Shown piece after piece: positions 41,037 to 51,992 of a DNA stretch of 64,000 nucleotides; within the stretch, counting starts at the first letter, position 1; each line of letters begins with the position of its first letter. The notes beneath the pieces were generated by a model that saw only the letters and a list, made by a program, of their open reading frames with translations, did no database searches and was not told where the DNA came from. The DNA comes from Porodaedalea pini (taxonomy: Eukaryota > Basidiomycota > Agaricomycetes > Hymenochaetales > Hymenochaetaceae), in NCBI GenBank assembly GCA_002794775.1, contig NBAY01000055.1:186001-250000 (forward strand), in the 5' to 3' direction. The translations under genes were made by a program, and so were the position numbers.

Positions 41037-44000
41037 TTGGACCCGTTAAAATATAGTCAACCGCCTGTACAATATTTAGATGCAAATGGCGTCAATGACT
41101 TTTCCAACTACGAACATCCTACTGGTGTGAGTGAAGAAGGCGTCGAAGAGAAGTTGTTCATGAGGGGAACTGGCGGATGCCAGCTGGACCTCCTCCTGAA
41201 CATCGGACACAGTGTAGTGGGTGAAACGAGAGAGGTGGATGCACATGCCCTCGTGGACTCGGGATGCACAGGATCATGCGTCAACGTGAGGTTTGTCGAG
41301 CGATATGGGTTGGAGACCAAGCAATACATCCGGCCCCTCGCAGTGCTCAATGCGGATGGCACGCACAACGAAGCCGGGTTGATTGAAGAATACGTCGATG
41401 TCGAGCTTATGATCGGGCACCACAGAGAGAGGATTGTCCTTGCGGTGACGTCGCTAGCATTGTTGAACATCTTCCTTGGTTACAACTGGCTTCGACGTCA
41501 CAACCCAGAAGTCGACTGGAAGACGGGTTTGATTGAATTCACCCGTTGCCCAGAGGAGTGCGCGATCGGGAAGGAGGATGTGAAAGAGATGAGGAGGGTG
41601 AGAGAGGTGCGAATGGACAAGGCGTCCTGGCCCACATACCTCAACGACTATGCCAACGTCTTCTCGGAGAAGGGATTCGAGAAGTTGCCTGAACACCGAC
41701 CATGGGACCACGTCATTGATCTGAAGCCTGACTTCAAGCCCAGTGACTGCAAGATCTACCCGCTCACGCCAACAGAGCAGCAGTTGCTCAAGGACTTCCT
41801 AGACGAGAACTTGAAGTCTGGTCGCATCCGAAGGTCCATATCGCCCATGGCGTCACCCTTCTTCTTCATCAAGAAGGCCGACAAATCGCTACGCCTGATC
41901 CAGGATTACCGAAAGCTTAATGACGGTACGATCAAGAACAAGTATCCCCTCCCTCTCATCGACGAACTCGTCGACAAGGTCAAGAAAGCGAAGTACATCA
42001 CTAAGCTTGACCTTCGCTGGGGGTACTACAACATCCGGATCCGCGAAGGCGATGAGTGGAAGGCAGCTTTCCGTACTAACATGGGCCTCTTCGAACCGAC
42101 GGTCATGTTCTTTGGTCTTTGCAATGCACCGGCGACATTCCAAGCCTTCGTCAACCACATCTTCAAGGGACTGATCTACAACAACCTGATCATCGTCTAC
42201 CTCAACGACATTCTCATCCTCTCACAAACTCTTGAGGAACATATCGAGACGTCGAGGCGCGTCCTTCAGATCTTGCGAGAAAACGGCCTATACCTGAAGC
42301 CAGAAAAATGCGAGTTCAACGCAAAGACAGTGAAATACCTCGGCCACATCGTCGGCAATGGTGAAATCAGGGCTGACCCGGCAAAGACACAGGCGATCGC
42401 AGACTGGCCAGTCCCACGGAACCTCAAACAGCTGCAGCAATTCCTTGGCATGGGCAACTGGCTACGACAATTCATCAAGGACTACAGCAAGGTAGTCCAC
42501 CCACTGACCTCGCTAACAGGCAAGAAAGACTGGGTATGGGAGACCAAACAGCAGGAAGCGTTCGAGGAGCTGAGACGACGTCTCTGCTCACCTCCAGTCC
42601 TAGCCATCGCCAACGATGAGGGCCCTTTCTGTGTAGAGGCGGACTCGTCAAACTTTGCACTCGGCGGTGTGTTGTTGCAGAAGCGGGAAGGGAAGTGGAG
42701 GGTGATTGCCTACAGGTCAGAGGCACTTGAAGCAGCGGAACGAAACTACGAGATCTACGACAAGGAGATGCTCGCGATCGTTTCGGCACTCAAGGAGTGG
42801 CGACAATACCTCATCGGCGCTCGCCACAAGATTGAAATCTGGTCCGACCACGCCAACCTTACCTGCTTCAGGTCAGCGCAGAAGCTAAGCTATCGTCAAG
42901 CTCGCTGGCGGACTGAACTTGAAGAATTTGACTTCCACCTCGAACACAAGTCGGGGAAGACGATGGGCAAGGTGGACCTGCTGTCGCGTAAGGCTGGATA
43001 TGATCAAGGCAAGGATGACAACGAGGGCATCGTGTTCATCAAGGAGAAGTGGTTGAACCACGGGGTGGTGTGAACGTCGCGCAACGAGGTGTTGGAACGA
43101 GTGGGTGACGCGCAGAGGGTGCAGGATGGGTCGGAAAGGCCGATGGGTATGACGGAAGTCGCCGGGTTGTGGCAGAGGAAGGGCAAGGTGTATGTACCGT
43201 CGACAATGAGAGAGGCCGTATTGAGGGAATGTCATGACTCAGTACTGGCTGGACACCCAGGAGTGTCGAAATCGGTAGAGCTTGTCCGTCGAGACTTCTG
43301 GTGGGAGTCGATGTTCTCTGACGTCCGAGCGTATGTCCGAGGGTGTGATCGCTGTCAGCGAACAAAGGCTCTGAGGGCATTGAGGTCAAGGCCACTCCAC
43401 CCGAACGCCGTCCCTGAAGGCCCCTGGGAAATCATCACGGTCGACCTCATCGGAGAGCTCCCGGACTCCAAGGGGCACAACGCAATCTGCATTTTCATTG
43501 ATAGGTTCTCAAAACAGATGCACGCGATCCCGACGACAACGAAGTTGTCAGCGGAAGGCATGGCTCAGCTGTACCGCGACCACGTCTTCCGCCTCCACGG
43601 CTTGCCGAAGAAAATCATCCACGACTGAGGCACGCAGTTTGACGCATTGATGATGAAGGAACTGTACAAGCTCCTACACATCGAAGGCAACCCGTCGACG
43701 GCGTATCATCCACAGACAGATGGTCAGATGGAACACGTTAACCAAGAGCTCGAACAGTACCTTCGACTCTTTGTTAACCATCGTCAATCGGACTGGAAGG
43801 ACTGGCTCCCCCTCGCAGAGTTTGCTTACAATAACCGCGAACACTCAGCAACGAAAATGTCCCCCTTCTATGCGAACACCGGACGTCACCCCTTGAGCTT
43901 TAACACAACACGAACCTCATCTACCAACATGTCGGCGGAAGAATTCACGAAGCACATCAAGGAGACTCATCGCGTAGCAAAGGACAACTTGATCAAGGCA

Positions 44001-44678
44001 GCGGATGACATGAAACGCTACCACGATCGAACAGCAGGGACTTCGGTGGAGTACAAGGCTGGAGACAAGGTTTTCCTTGACGGGCGAAACATCAGCACAG
44101 ATTCGCCGACGAAGAAACTCGCTGACAAATGGTATGGTCCCTTCGAGATCATCGACAAGGTAGGAGCTAGCGCGTACAAACTCAGGCTCCCCAAGCGATG
44201 GAAGAAGGTACACCCAGTATTCAATGAGGTCCTGCTAAAGCCCGCCATCGAACCATCCTTCGAGAGCCAGAAACAACCAACACCGCCACCACCTCACATC
44301 GTCGACAACGAGGAAGAGTATGAGATCGAAGAAGTTCTAGACTCGCGTCTGCACCGAGGAAAGCTACAATACCTCATCAAGTGGGTTGGCTATAACGAAC
44401 CGACTTGGCAGCCTGAGATGGACTTTGGTGAGAACGCAAAGGAGGCGATCGCTGAATTCTATCAAAAACACCCCGGCGCCCCTCGAAAACTCGACATTCC
44501 TCACCAACAACTTCGCCCACGCTTCATCGACACCGAACCAGACAACCTAGATCTTGGTTGGTCGGGACGCCCAACCTTGAAGGGGGGGGTAATGTCAGGA
44601 CTTGAACTTTCACCTTTTCTTTTATTTTCCTTTTACCATTTCTTTCCTTTTAAAACCGCTCCTTTTCATTATAATTAA
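41037..44678 (+). pseudogene. Element J pol, two nonsense codons and RT active-site change
   Basis: Protease LVDSGCTGSCVN; RT motif is YLND instead of YLDD (Asp to Asn, from G to A at CpG); RNase H VEADSSNF; integrase HDSVLAGHPG, CDRCQRTK, TVDLIGELP, DGQMEHVNQE; chromodomain YEIEEVLDSRLHRGKLQYL. TGA at 43071-43073 and 43626-43628 replace CGA. An extra G in the polypurine tract removes the normal TAA, so the frame runs on into the LTR to 44678. Confidence 0.9.
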
Positions 44679-44967
44679 TCATCTTTTCAATCATTTCCCA
44701 CACTCCTTTCACATGACCTTCATTTGTTCCATTTCCACTCCCTTTATGTAATCTTAGACAATAGGGCAACCGGTTCTCATGAGGTGATCACTGTATATAA
44801 GGAAGAGGAATCGCATCTGAACACCTGTTCTGCTTTTCCTCTTACCTCTGTGACGACCTAGCCTGAGTATAGCGTGTCCCAAGTTTCCGCTCGAGTATAG
44901 CACGTCCCAAGTGACAGTCAGCCGAGGCCTGCCCAGTCTGAGTCGTCTCCTGGACTCCCGCCTAACA
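44593..44967 (+). repeat. 3' LTR of element J with 68-bp deletion
   Basis: 375 bp. It is missing exactly one copy of the 24-bp repeat and the sequence between the repeats, so the deletion arose after insertion by slippage or recombination. GGTCC follows. Confidence 0.92.
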
Positions 44968-45446
44968 GGTCCCAAGGTTGATGCTCTGGCAGTTTCTCAA
45001 AACCCTTCTCGCTGAAGACGTCGGCATAGTCATTGAGGTATGCGGGCCAGGACACCTTGTCCATTCGCACCTCATTCACCCTCCTCATCTCTTCCACCGT
45101 CGTCCTTTCGACAGCACATTCTTCCGGGCAGCGGGTAAATTCAATTGAACCTGTCTTCCAGTCGACTTCCGGGTTGTGATGTTGAAGCCAGTCGTAGCCA
45201 AGAAAGATGTTCGACGACGCCAGGGACGTCACCACAAGGACGATCCTTTCCTTGTGATGTCCGATCATTAGCTCGACGTCGACGTATTTCTCGATCAAAC
45301 CGGCCTCGTTGTGCGTACCATTGGCATTGAGCACTGCAAGGGGTCGGATATAATGTTTCGTCTCTAACCCGTACCTTTTGACGAACCTTACGTTGATGCA
45401 TGACCCTGTGCACCCCGAATCTACGAGGACGTGCGCATCCACCTCC
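44968..45446 (-). pseudogene. Element H pol part 3: protease
   Basis: Minus strand: LVDSGCTGSCINVRF keeps the DSG protease triad, and the segment continues to the pre-RT linker ([15 protein letters not shown]). It is cut at CCTCC (45442-45446) by element K. The 5' part of H is not on the other side of K. Confidence 0.87.
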
Positions 45447-45868
45447 TGTTAGGCGGGAGTCCGGGAGACGACTCGGACTAGGCAGGCCTCGGCTGACTGT
45501 TGTCTGGGACGTGCTATACTCGAGCGTAGACTCGGGACACGCTTGCTCAGGCTAGGTTGTCGCGGAGGTAAGAGGATTAATACAAGTCTAAACTAATACA
45601 CAGGGGACGAGTCTCACCTAGGTCGTCGTGGAGGTAAGAGGAAAAGCAGAACAAGGAGTTCATGCAATTCCTCAGACCTTATATAGCGGCGACCGTGAGA
45701 CTATATTATCTAATGTTACATAAACGAACAGAATGGAACGAATGAAGGTCATGTGGAGGGAGTGTGGGAAATGCTTGAAAGGATGCTTAAATATAATGAA
45801 AAGGAGCAATTAAAAGAAAAGAAATGATAAAAGGAAAATAAAAGAAAGGAAAAGTTCGAGTCCTGACA
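45447..45868 (-). repeat. 3' LTR of element K
   Basis: 422 bp, minus-strand TGTCAGGACTCG to CGCCTAACA, with pol tail adjoining. Confidence 0.92.
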
Positions 45869-48800
45869 TTACCCCCCCTCAAGGTTGGGCGTCCCGACCA
45901 ACCAAGATCGCAGTCATCTGGCTCGGTGTTGACAAAGAGTGGGCGGAGTCGCGAGCGAGGGATATCGAGTTTGTGTGGGGCACCGGGGTGTTTGAGATAA
46001 AACTCAGTGATCGCCTCTTTTGCGTTTTCGCCAAAGTCTGTCTCGGGCTGCCAAGTCGATTCGTTGTATCCAACCCACTTTATGAGGTACTGTAATTTTC
46101 CTCGGTGTAGACATGAGTCTATGACTTCCTCAACCTCGTACTCCTCTTCGTTCTCGACAATGTCCGGCAGCGGCGGAGGCAGCTGTTTTTGGCTCTTGAA
46201 GGACGGTTTGACGGCCGGTTTCAACAAAGCCTCGTTGAATATGGGGTGGACCTTTTTCCATCGCTTTGGGAGCTTGAGTTTATAAGCGCTTGCTCCCACT
46301 TTGTCGATGATGTCGAAGGGGCCATACCACTTGTCAGCAAGTTTCTTCGTCGGTGAATCCGTGCTGATATTTTGCCTATCTAGGAAGACCTTGTCTCCGG
46401 CCTTGTATTCTACCGATGCTCCTGCCGTTCGGTCGTGGTAACGCTTCATGTCCTCCACCGCCTTGACCAGATTGTCCTTTGCAACGTGATGGGTTTCCTT
46501 AATGTGCTTCGCGAATTCTTCTGCCGACATGTTGGCAGAGGAGGTTCGTATGGTGTCGAAGCTCATAGGGTGACGTCCTGTGTTTGCATAGAAAGGGGAC
46601 ATCTTCGTTGCTGAGTGTTCGCAATTATTGTAAGCGAACTCTGCGAGGGGGAGCCAGTCTTTCCAGTCCGATTGCTGATGGTCAACAAAGAGTCGAAGGT
46701 ACTGTTTGAGCTCTTGGTTAACGCGTTCCATCTGACCATCTGTCTGTGGATGATACGCCGTCGACGGGTTGCCTTCGATGTGTAGGAGTTTGTACAGTTC
46801 CTTCATCATCGATGCGTTGAACTGCATGCCTCGGTCATGGATGATCTTCTTCGGCAAGCCGTGGAGGCGGAAGACATGGTCATGGTACAGCTGAGCCATG
46901 CCTTCTGCTGACAACTTCGTCGTCGTCGGGATCGCGTGCATCTGTTTTGAGAACCTATCAACGAAAACACAGATTGTGTTGTGCCCCTTGGAGTCCGGGA
47001 GCTCTCCAATGAGGTCGACCGTGACGATTTCCCAGGGGCCTTCAGGGACCGTGTTTGGGTGGAGTGGCCTTGACCTCAATGCCCTCAGAGCCTTTGTTCG
47101 CTGACAGCGATCACACCCTCGGACATACGCTCAGACGTCAGAGAACATTGACGTCCACCAGAAGTCTCGACGGACAAGCTCCACTGTTTTCGACGCTCCT
47201 GGGTGTCCAGCCAGTACCGAGTTGTGACATTCCCTCAATACGGCCTCTCTCATCGTCGACGGCACGTACACCTTGTCTTTCATCCGCCACAACCCGGCGA
47301 CTTCCGTCATACCCGTCGGCCTCTCCGACCCATCCTGCACCCTCTGTGCATCACCCACTCGTTCCAACACCTCGTCGCGCGACGTTCGTACCACCCCGTG
47401 GTTCAACCACTTCTCCTTGATGAACACGATGCCCTCGTTGTCATCCTTGCCTTGATCATATCCAGCCTTACGCGACAGCAGGTCGGCCTTGCCCATTGTC
47501 TTCCCCGACTTGTGTTCGAGGTGGAAGTCGAATTCTTCAAGTTCGGTCCGCCAGCGAGCTTGACGATAGCTTAGCTTCTGTGCCGACCTGAAGCAGGTAA
47601 GGTTGGTGTGGTCGGACCAGATTTCAATCTTGTGGCGAGCGCCGAGGAGGTATTGCCGCCATTCCTTGAGTGCTGAAACGATCGCAAGCATCTCCTTGTT
47701 GTAGATCTCATAGTTTCATTCCACTGGTTCAAGTGCCTCTGACCTGTAGGCAATCACCCTCCACTTCCCTTCCTGCTTCTGTAACAACACACCGCCGAGT
47801 GCAAAGTTTAACAAGTCCGCCTCTACGCGGAAAGGGCCCTCGTCGTTGGCGATGGCTAGGACTGGAGGTGAGCAGAGACGTCATCTCAGCTCCTCGAACG
47901 CTTCCTGCTGTTCGGTCTCCCATACCCAGTCCTTCTTGCCCGTCAGCGAGGTCAGTGGGTGGACTACCTTGCTGTAGTCCTTGATGAACCGTCACAGCCA
48001 GTTGCCCATGCCGAGGAATTGCTGCAGCTGTTTGAGGTTTCGTGGGACTGGCCAGTCTGCGATTGCCTCTGTCTTTGCCGGGTCAGCCTTGATTTCACCA
48101 TTGCCGACGATGTGTCCGAGGTATTTTACGGTCTTGGCGTCGAACTCGCATTTTTCTGGCTTTAGATACAGGCTGTTTTCTCGCAGGATCTGAAGGACGC
48201 GCCTCGACGTCTCGATATGTTCTTCGAGAGTTTGTGAAAGAATGAGGATGTCGTCGAGGTAAACGATGATCAAATTATCATATATCAGTCCCTTGAAGAT
48301 GTGGTTGACAAAGGCCTGGAAGGTAGCCGGTGCATTGCAAAGACCAAAGAACATGACTGTCGGCTCGAAGAGACCCATATTTGTGCGAAAAGCTGCCTTC
48401 CACTTGTCGCCTTCACGGATCCGGATGTTGTAGTATCCCCAGCGAAGGTCAAGCTTAGTGATGTACTTCGCTTTCTTGACCTTGTCGACGAGTTCATCGA
48501 TGAGAGGGAGGGGATACTTATTCTTGATTGTACCGTCATTGAGCTTACGGTAATCCTGGATCGGGTGTAGCGACTTGTCGGCCTTCTTGATGAAGAAGAA
48601 GGGTGATGCCATGGGCGATATTGATCGTCGGATACGACCAGACTTTAAGTTCTCGTCGAGGAAGTCCTTTAGCGACTGCTGTTCTGTTGGCGTGAGCGGG
48701 TAGATCTTGCAGTCACTGGGTTTGAAGTCGGGCTTCAGATCGATGACGTGGTCCCATGGTCGGTGTTCAGGCAACTTCTCGAATCCCTTCTCCGAGAAGA

Positions 48801-49481
48801 CGTCGGCGTAGTCGTTGAGATATGCGGGCCAGGACGCCTTGTCCATTTGCACCTCTCTCACCCTCCTCGTCTCTTTCACCTCCTCCTTCTCAATCGCACA
48901 CTCCTTTGGGCAGCGGGTGAATTCAATCAAACCCGTCTTCCAGTCGACCTCCGGGTTGTGACATCAAAGCCAATCGTAACCAAGGAAGATGTTTGATGAC
49001 GCCAGCGACGTCACCGCAAGGACAATCTTCTCTCTGTGGTGCCCAATCATAAGCTCGACATCTACGTATTCCTCGATCAACCCGGCTTCGTTGTGCGTGC
49101 CGTCAGCATTAAGCACTGCGAGGGGCTGAATGTATCGTTTGGTCTCCAACCCGTACCGCTCGACGAACCTCACGTCGATGCATGATCCTGTGCATCCCGA
49201 ATCCACGAGGGCATGCGCATCTACCTCTCTTGTCTCACCCGCTACGCTGTGTCCGACGTTCAGGAGGAGGTCCAGCTGGCGTCCGCCAGTTCCCCTCACG
49301 AACAGCTGTTCGTACTCGTTCTCTTTGTTCACACCGGTGGGGTTTTCGTAGTCAGAAAAGTCATCGACGCCATTTGCATCTAGATATTGTACAGGCGGTT
49401 GACTATATTTTAATGGATCCGAACTTGAAACCTTTGGAACTTCTCGGTCAGTCGCCCCGGTGGCTACGCCTGACCACTCGC
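45869..49481 (-). pseudogene. Element K pol, broken
   Basis: Protease LVDSGCTGSCID (48964-49332), RT with YLDDILIL (47992-48930), RNase H and zinc finger (47131-47691), integrase core and chromodomain (45787-47079; TVDLIGELP, HDRGMQFN, DGQMERVNQE, chromodomain YEVEEVIDSCLHRGKLQYL). Stops include TGA for CGA at 47992-47994 and 48964-48966. Chromodomain and integrase are otherwise long and open. Confidence 0.88.
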
Positions 49482-49488
49482 AAAATCC
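49446..49488 (-). promoter_or_regulatory. Frameshift signal of element K
   Basis: Minus-strand GGATTTT (49482-49488), GCGAGT spacer, perfect GGTCAG/CTGACC stem with the far arm at 49446-49451. Confidence 0.74.
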
Positions 49489-50543
49489 TGCGAGTCGACG
49501 ACCTCTTTGTCATCACCTTCTTCCTCCACATAATCCTCCACAGTCGACCTCCGAGTGTCTATGACTTCCTCGAAGTCCAATTCCTTCATCACGCCTAGCT
49601 CATCGGCGAGGAGGCGATGTTCGCTGGGCGCCATCATCTGCAGCATACACTGGATAATCGGCTTTCCCTGTGGGCACTTGTCCTTGAAGTGGCCCAGCCC
49701 GCCACAGATCCAGCATGCACGTTTTCATTGCGCCTCGTTCATTGAGATGTCCATTGGTTGACCAGCGCCTCCGAAGGTAACGCCAGTCGCATCGCGCTTG
49801 TCGACGTGGGGAGCTGCAAATGGACGACGGACGGGTGGCGCCTGCTGTGACTGCGGGCGCGTTGGGGGTAGTACACGGCCTCGTTGGATGGCGCGGATCT
49901 GCTGTTCGCCACGATCGATTTCGACGGCCTTCTTTTTCCAGTCTTCGTACTTCGTTGGGACCGGCGTCGACCTTAGCACTCCACGGACCACCTCGATATT
50001 CATCGTGCGCTTTAGGCGATCACAGATGACACTATCGTCTGTCAGTTCTGCTGCCTTGATGATTACGTTGAGGTCTTGGAAGAACTCGTCAGCAGAGAGG
50101 TCCTTCTGGATCTTTTCTCAGAACTTCTTCAACGCCTTCTCCTTTCTGTTCAGGTCATCAAAGGAGGCATCCAGTCATTCCTGGAATCTTGCCCAGCTAT
50201 CCGTGAAGCTCACCACGCCACTCGTTGAGAACTCCTGGACGTAGTTTTGTGCCCACATCGATGCGTTGCCACCTTTGAGGTAAGAGAGGGTGACATAGAT
50301 CTTACTCGACGACGAGGGGTACCTCGTGGGGTTCGCCGAGACGAAGAGTAGGACTTCGCGCTTGAAGTCGAGGTAATCGTCACCGCCAGCAAATTCGCGT
50401 GGCCGGGCGATGTCAATGTTGGGGGGTGGAGCATTCCCGGTTTGCGCAGCAGGGGCATTCGCCGCTTGCTGAGTAAAGGCTGCAGCGATTAACGCTGCGA
50501 GCTCCCGTTGTTGTTGCTGAGTGAACCCTGTAGACATCGACAT
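49464..50543 (-). pseudogene. Element K gag, broken
   Basis: Starts MSMSTGFTQQQQRELAALI; Gag domain PREFAGGDDYLDFKREVLLFV. Broken by TGA codons at former CGA codons near 50116, 50175 and 49727. A zinc-knuckle region is still recognisable. It is closest to gag of J. Confidence 0.83.
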
Positions 50544-51266
50544 TGTCGGTGCTGGCGTGCGGGATAGGTGTTCGGGAGGTGTTGGTGGTGATGAGTCTCT
50601 ATGGGGCGTACGATAACCTCCTGGTTCGCTTGGGAGGACGACCAACGATGTTGAAACAGTAGGTGATGATGGCACGCGAGGGGTTCGAGGTGCCCACCGA
50701 ACTCGTTGAGCTTGTTCGTTAGTCGAGTACCAAGCGTGTCTGACGTCGCTCCACCAGATGTTGTGGGTGACGTGCTCACTGTCGGTTGCGATGTACGAAG
50801 CGCGGTCTGGGTCAAACCGTGACGATGAGGGTAGGGCCCGCTGTTGTTCTTCTGTGAGATCTATCTTGACTAGACTGGAGGGGGGACAGGGATGGGCTGC
50901 GAGTTCGATCCGGGGTTACGCCAACGTTGAATGGGTTCGTCGGCGAAGTTGATGACGAGGCAGTAGGAGCTGAGCAAGATCACAAATGAGATTGTCGTTG
51001 AGGCTTGTACTCATCTGGTTGCCCACATCCACGTCAGGTGTGTGCTCCACCAGAGGCTAATCCAGAGAGCCAGGGTCGGGAAAGGTCGGTTGGAGTGTTT
51101 ATGTAATACACGAATGTCCGAAAATGTCCGGGCAGGGTTGAGGGTTTGTCGTTCAGGGGGTTTACACGTCAAGTCCTTCGAGGGGAGCGCTCCTCTAGAC
51201 CGAGTGAAGGCGAGTCGGCAGCGATGACGTATGCTGGGGATGAGCCTGGGTGGGGTTCTGCTTTTA
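50544..51266 (-). other. 5' leader of element K with primer site
   Basis: No supported gene. Primer site AAAAGCAGAAC at 51255-51265 (minus), one base from the 5' LTR. Confidence 0.62.
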
Positions 51267-51688
51267 TGTTAGGTGGGAGTCTGGGAGACGACTCGGACTA
51301 GGCAGGCCTCGGCTGACTGTTGTCTGGGACGTGCTATACTCGAGCGTAGACTCGGGACACGCTTGCTCAGGCTAGGTTGTCGTGGAGGTAAGAGGATTAA
51401 TACAAGTCTAAACTAATACAGGGGGGACGAGTCTCACCTAGGTCGTCACGGAGGTAAGAGGAAAAGCAGAACAAGGAGTTCATGCAATTCCTCAGACCTT
51501 ATATAGCGGCGACCGTGAGACTATATTATCTAATGTTACATAAACGAACGGAATGGAATGAATGAAGGTCATGTGGAGGGAGTGTGGGAAATGCTTGAAA
51601 GGATGCTTAAATATAATGAAAAGGAGCAATTAAAAGAAAAGAAATGATAAAAGGAAAATAAAAGAAAGGAAAAGTTCGAGTCCTGACA
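51267..51688 (-). repeat. 5' LTR of element K
   Basis: 422 bp, same length as the 3' LTR and with few differences, mostly CG versus TG or CA. Right flank GCGAT. Confidence 0.92.
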
Positions 51689-51843
51689 GCGATCCACTGA
51701 TGTGATGTCAGGCAAATCATCCTGTGTCCGGTATGTGTCGGGCAAATCATTCTGAGTTCGGTACATGTCAATAGCTGTCGGAACGTGCAACGGATGGCCT
51801 CTAGAGGGATCTGCAGTGGTTGGCCGCTCGTCGGTACTCTACA
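51689..51843 (-). repeat. TGTAGAG repeat fragment
   Basis: 155 bp that, in reverse complement, match 18436-18590 with scattered substitutions and end at the same TGTAGAG. The left side is cut by K (GCGAT); the right side abuts gag of P. Both copies of the tandem ~30-bp unit are present. Confidence 0.75.
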
Positions 51844-51974
51844 GCGCGATGAAGGAATCAGCCTTCAAGGAAGTCGTAGACACTCGGAGGTCGACAGTGG
51901 AGGACTATGTGGAGGAGGAAGGTGATGACGAAGAGGTCGTCGACTCGCAGGATTTTGCGAGTGGTCAGGCGTAG
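51844..51974 (+). pseudogene. Element P gag tail
   Basis: Last ~40 codons of a family 2 Gag (AMKESAFKEVVDTRRSTVEDYVEE, then FASGQA) ending in TAG. The upstream part is replaced by the TGTAGAG repeat. Confidence 0.8.
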
Positions 51975-51992
51975 CCATTGGGGCGACTGACC
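51950..51992 (+). promoter_or_regulatory. Frameshift signal of element P
   Basis: GGATTTT (51950-51956), GCGAGT, stem GGTCAG (51963-51968) with CTGACC (51987-51992). Confidence 0.72.

Larger units (their letters stand above)
37768..44967 (+). mobile_element. Element J: full-length family 2 element with nested solo LTR
   Basis: 7200 bp including a 978-bp family 4 solo LTR. Target duplication GGTCC (37763-37767 and 44968-44972). The LTRs are 443 and 375 bp; the 68-bp difference equals the spacing of two 24-bp direct repeats. Two nonsense codons in pol and a damaged RT active site show that it is inactive. Confidence 0.93.
45447..51688 (-). mobile_element. Element K: full-length family 2 element with mismatched flanks
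   Basis: 6242 bp, two 422-bp LTRs (TGTCAGGACTCG type, U5 type a). The left flank is CCTCC and the right flank is GCGAT, so there is no target duplication. Left of K is protease of H; right of K is an unrelated repeat. This is what recombination between two K copies would leave, or an assembly error. Confidence 0.9.
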
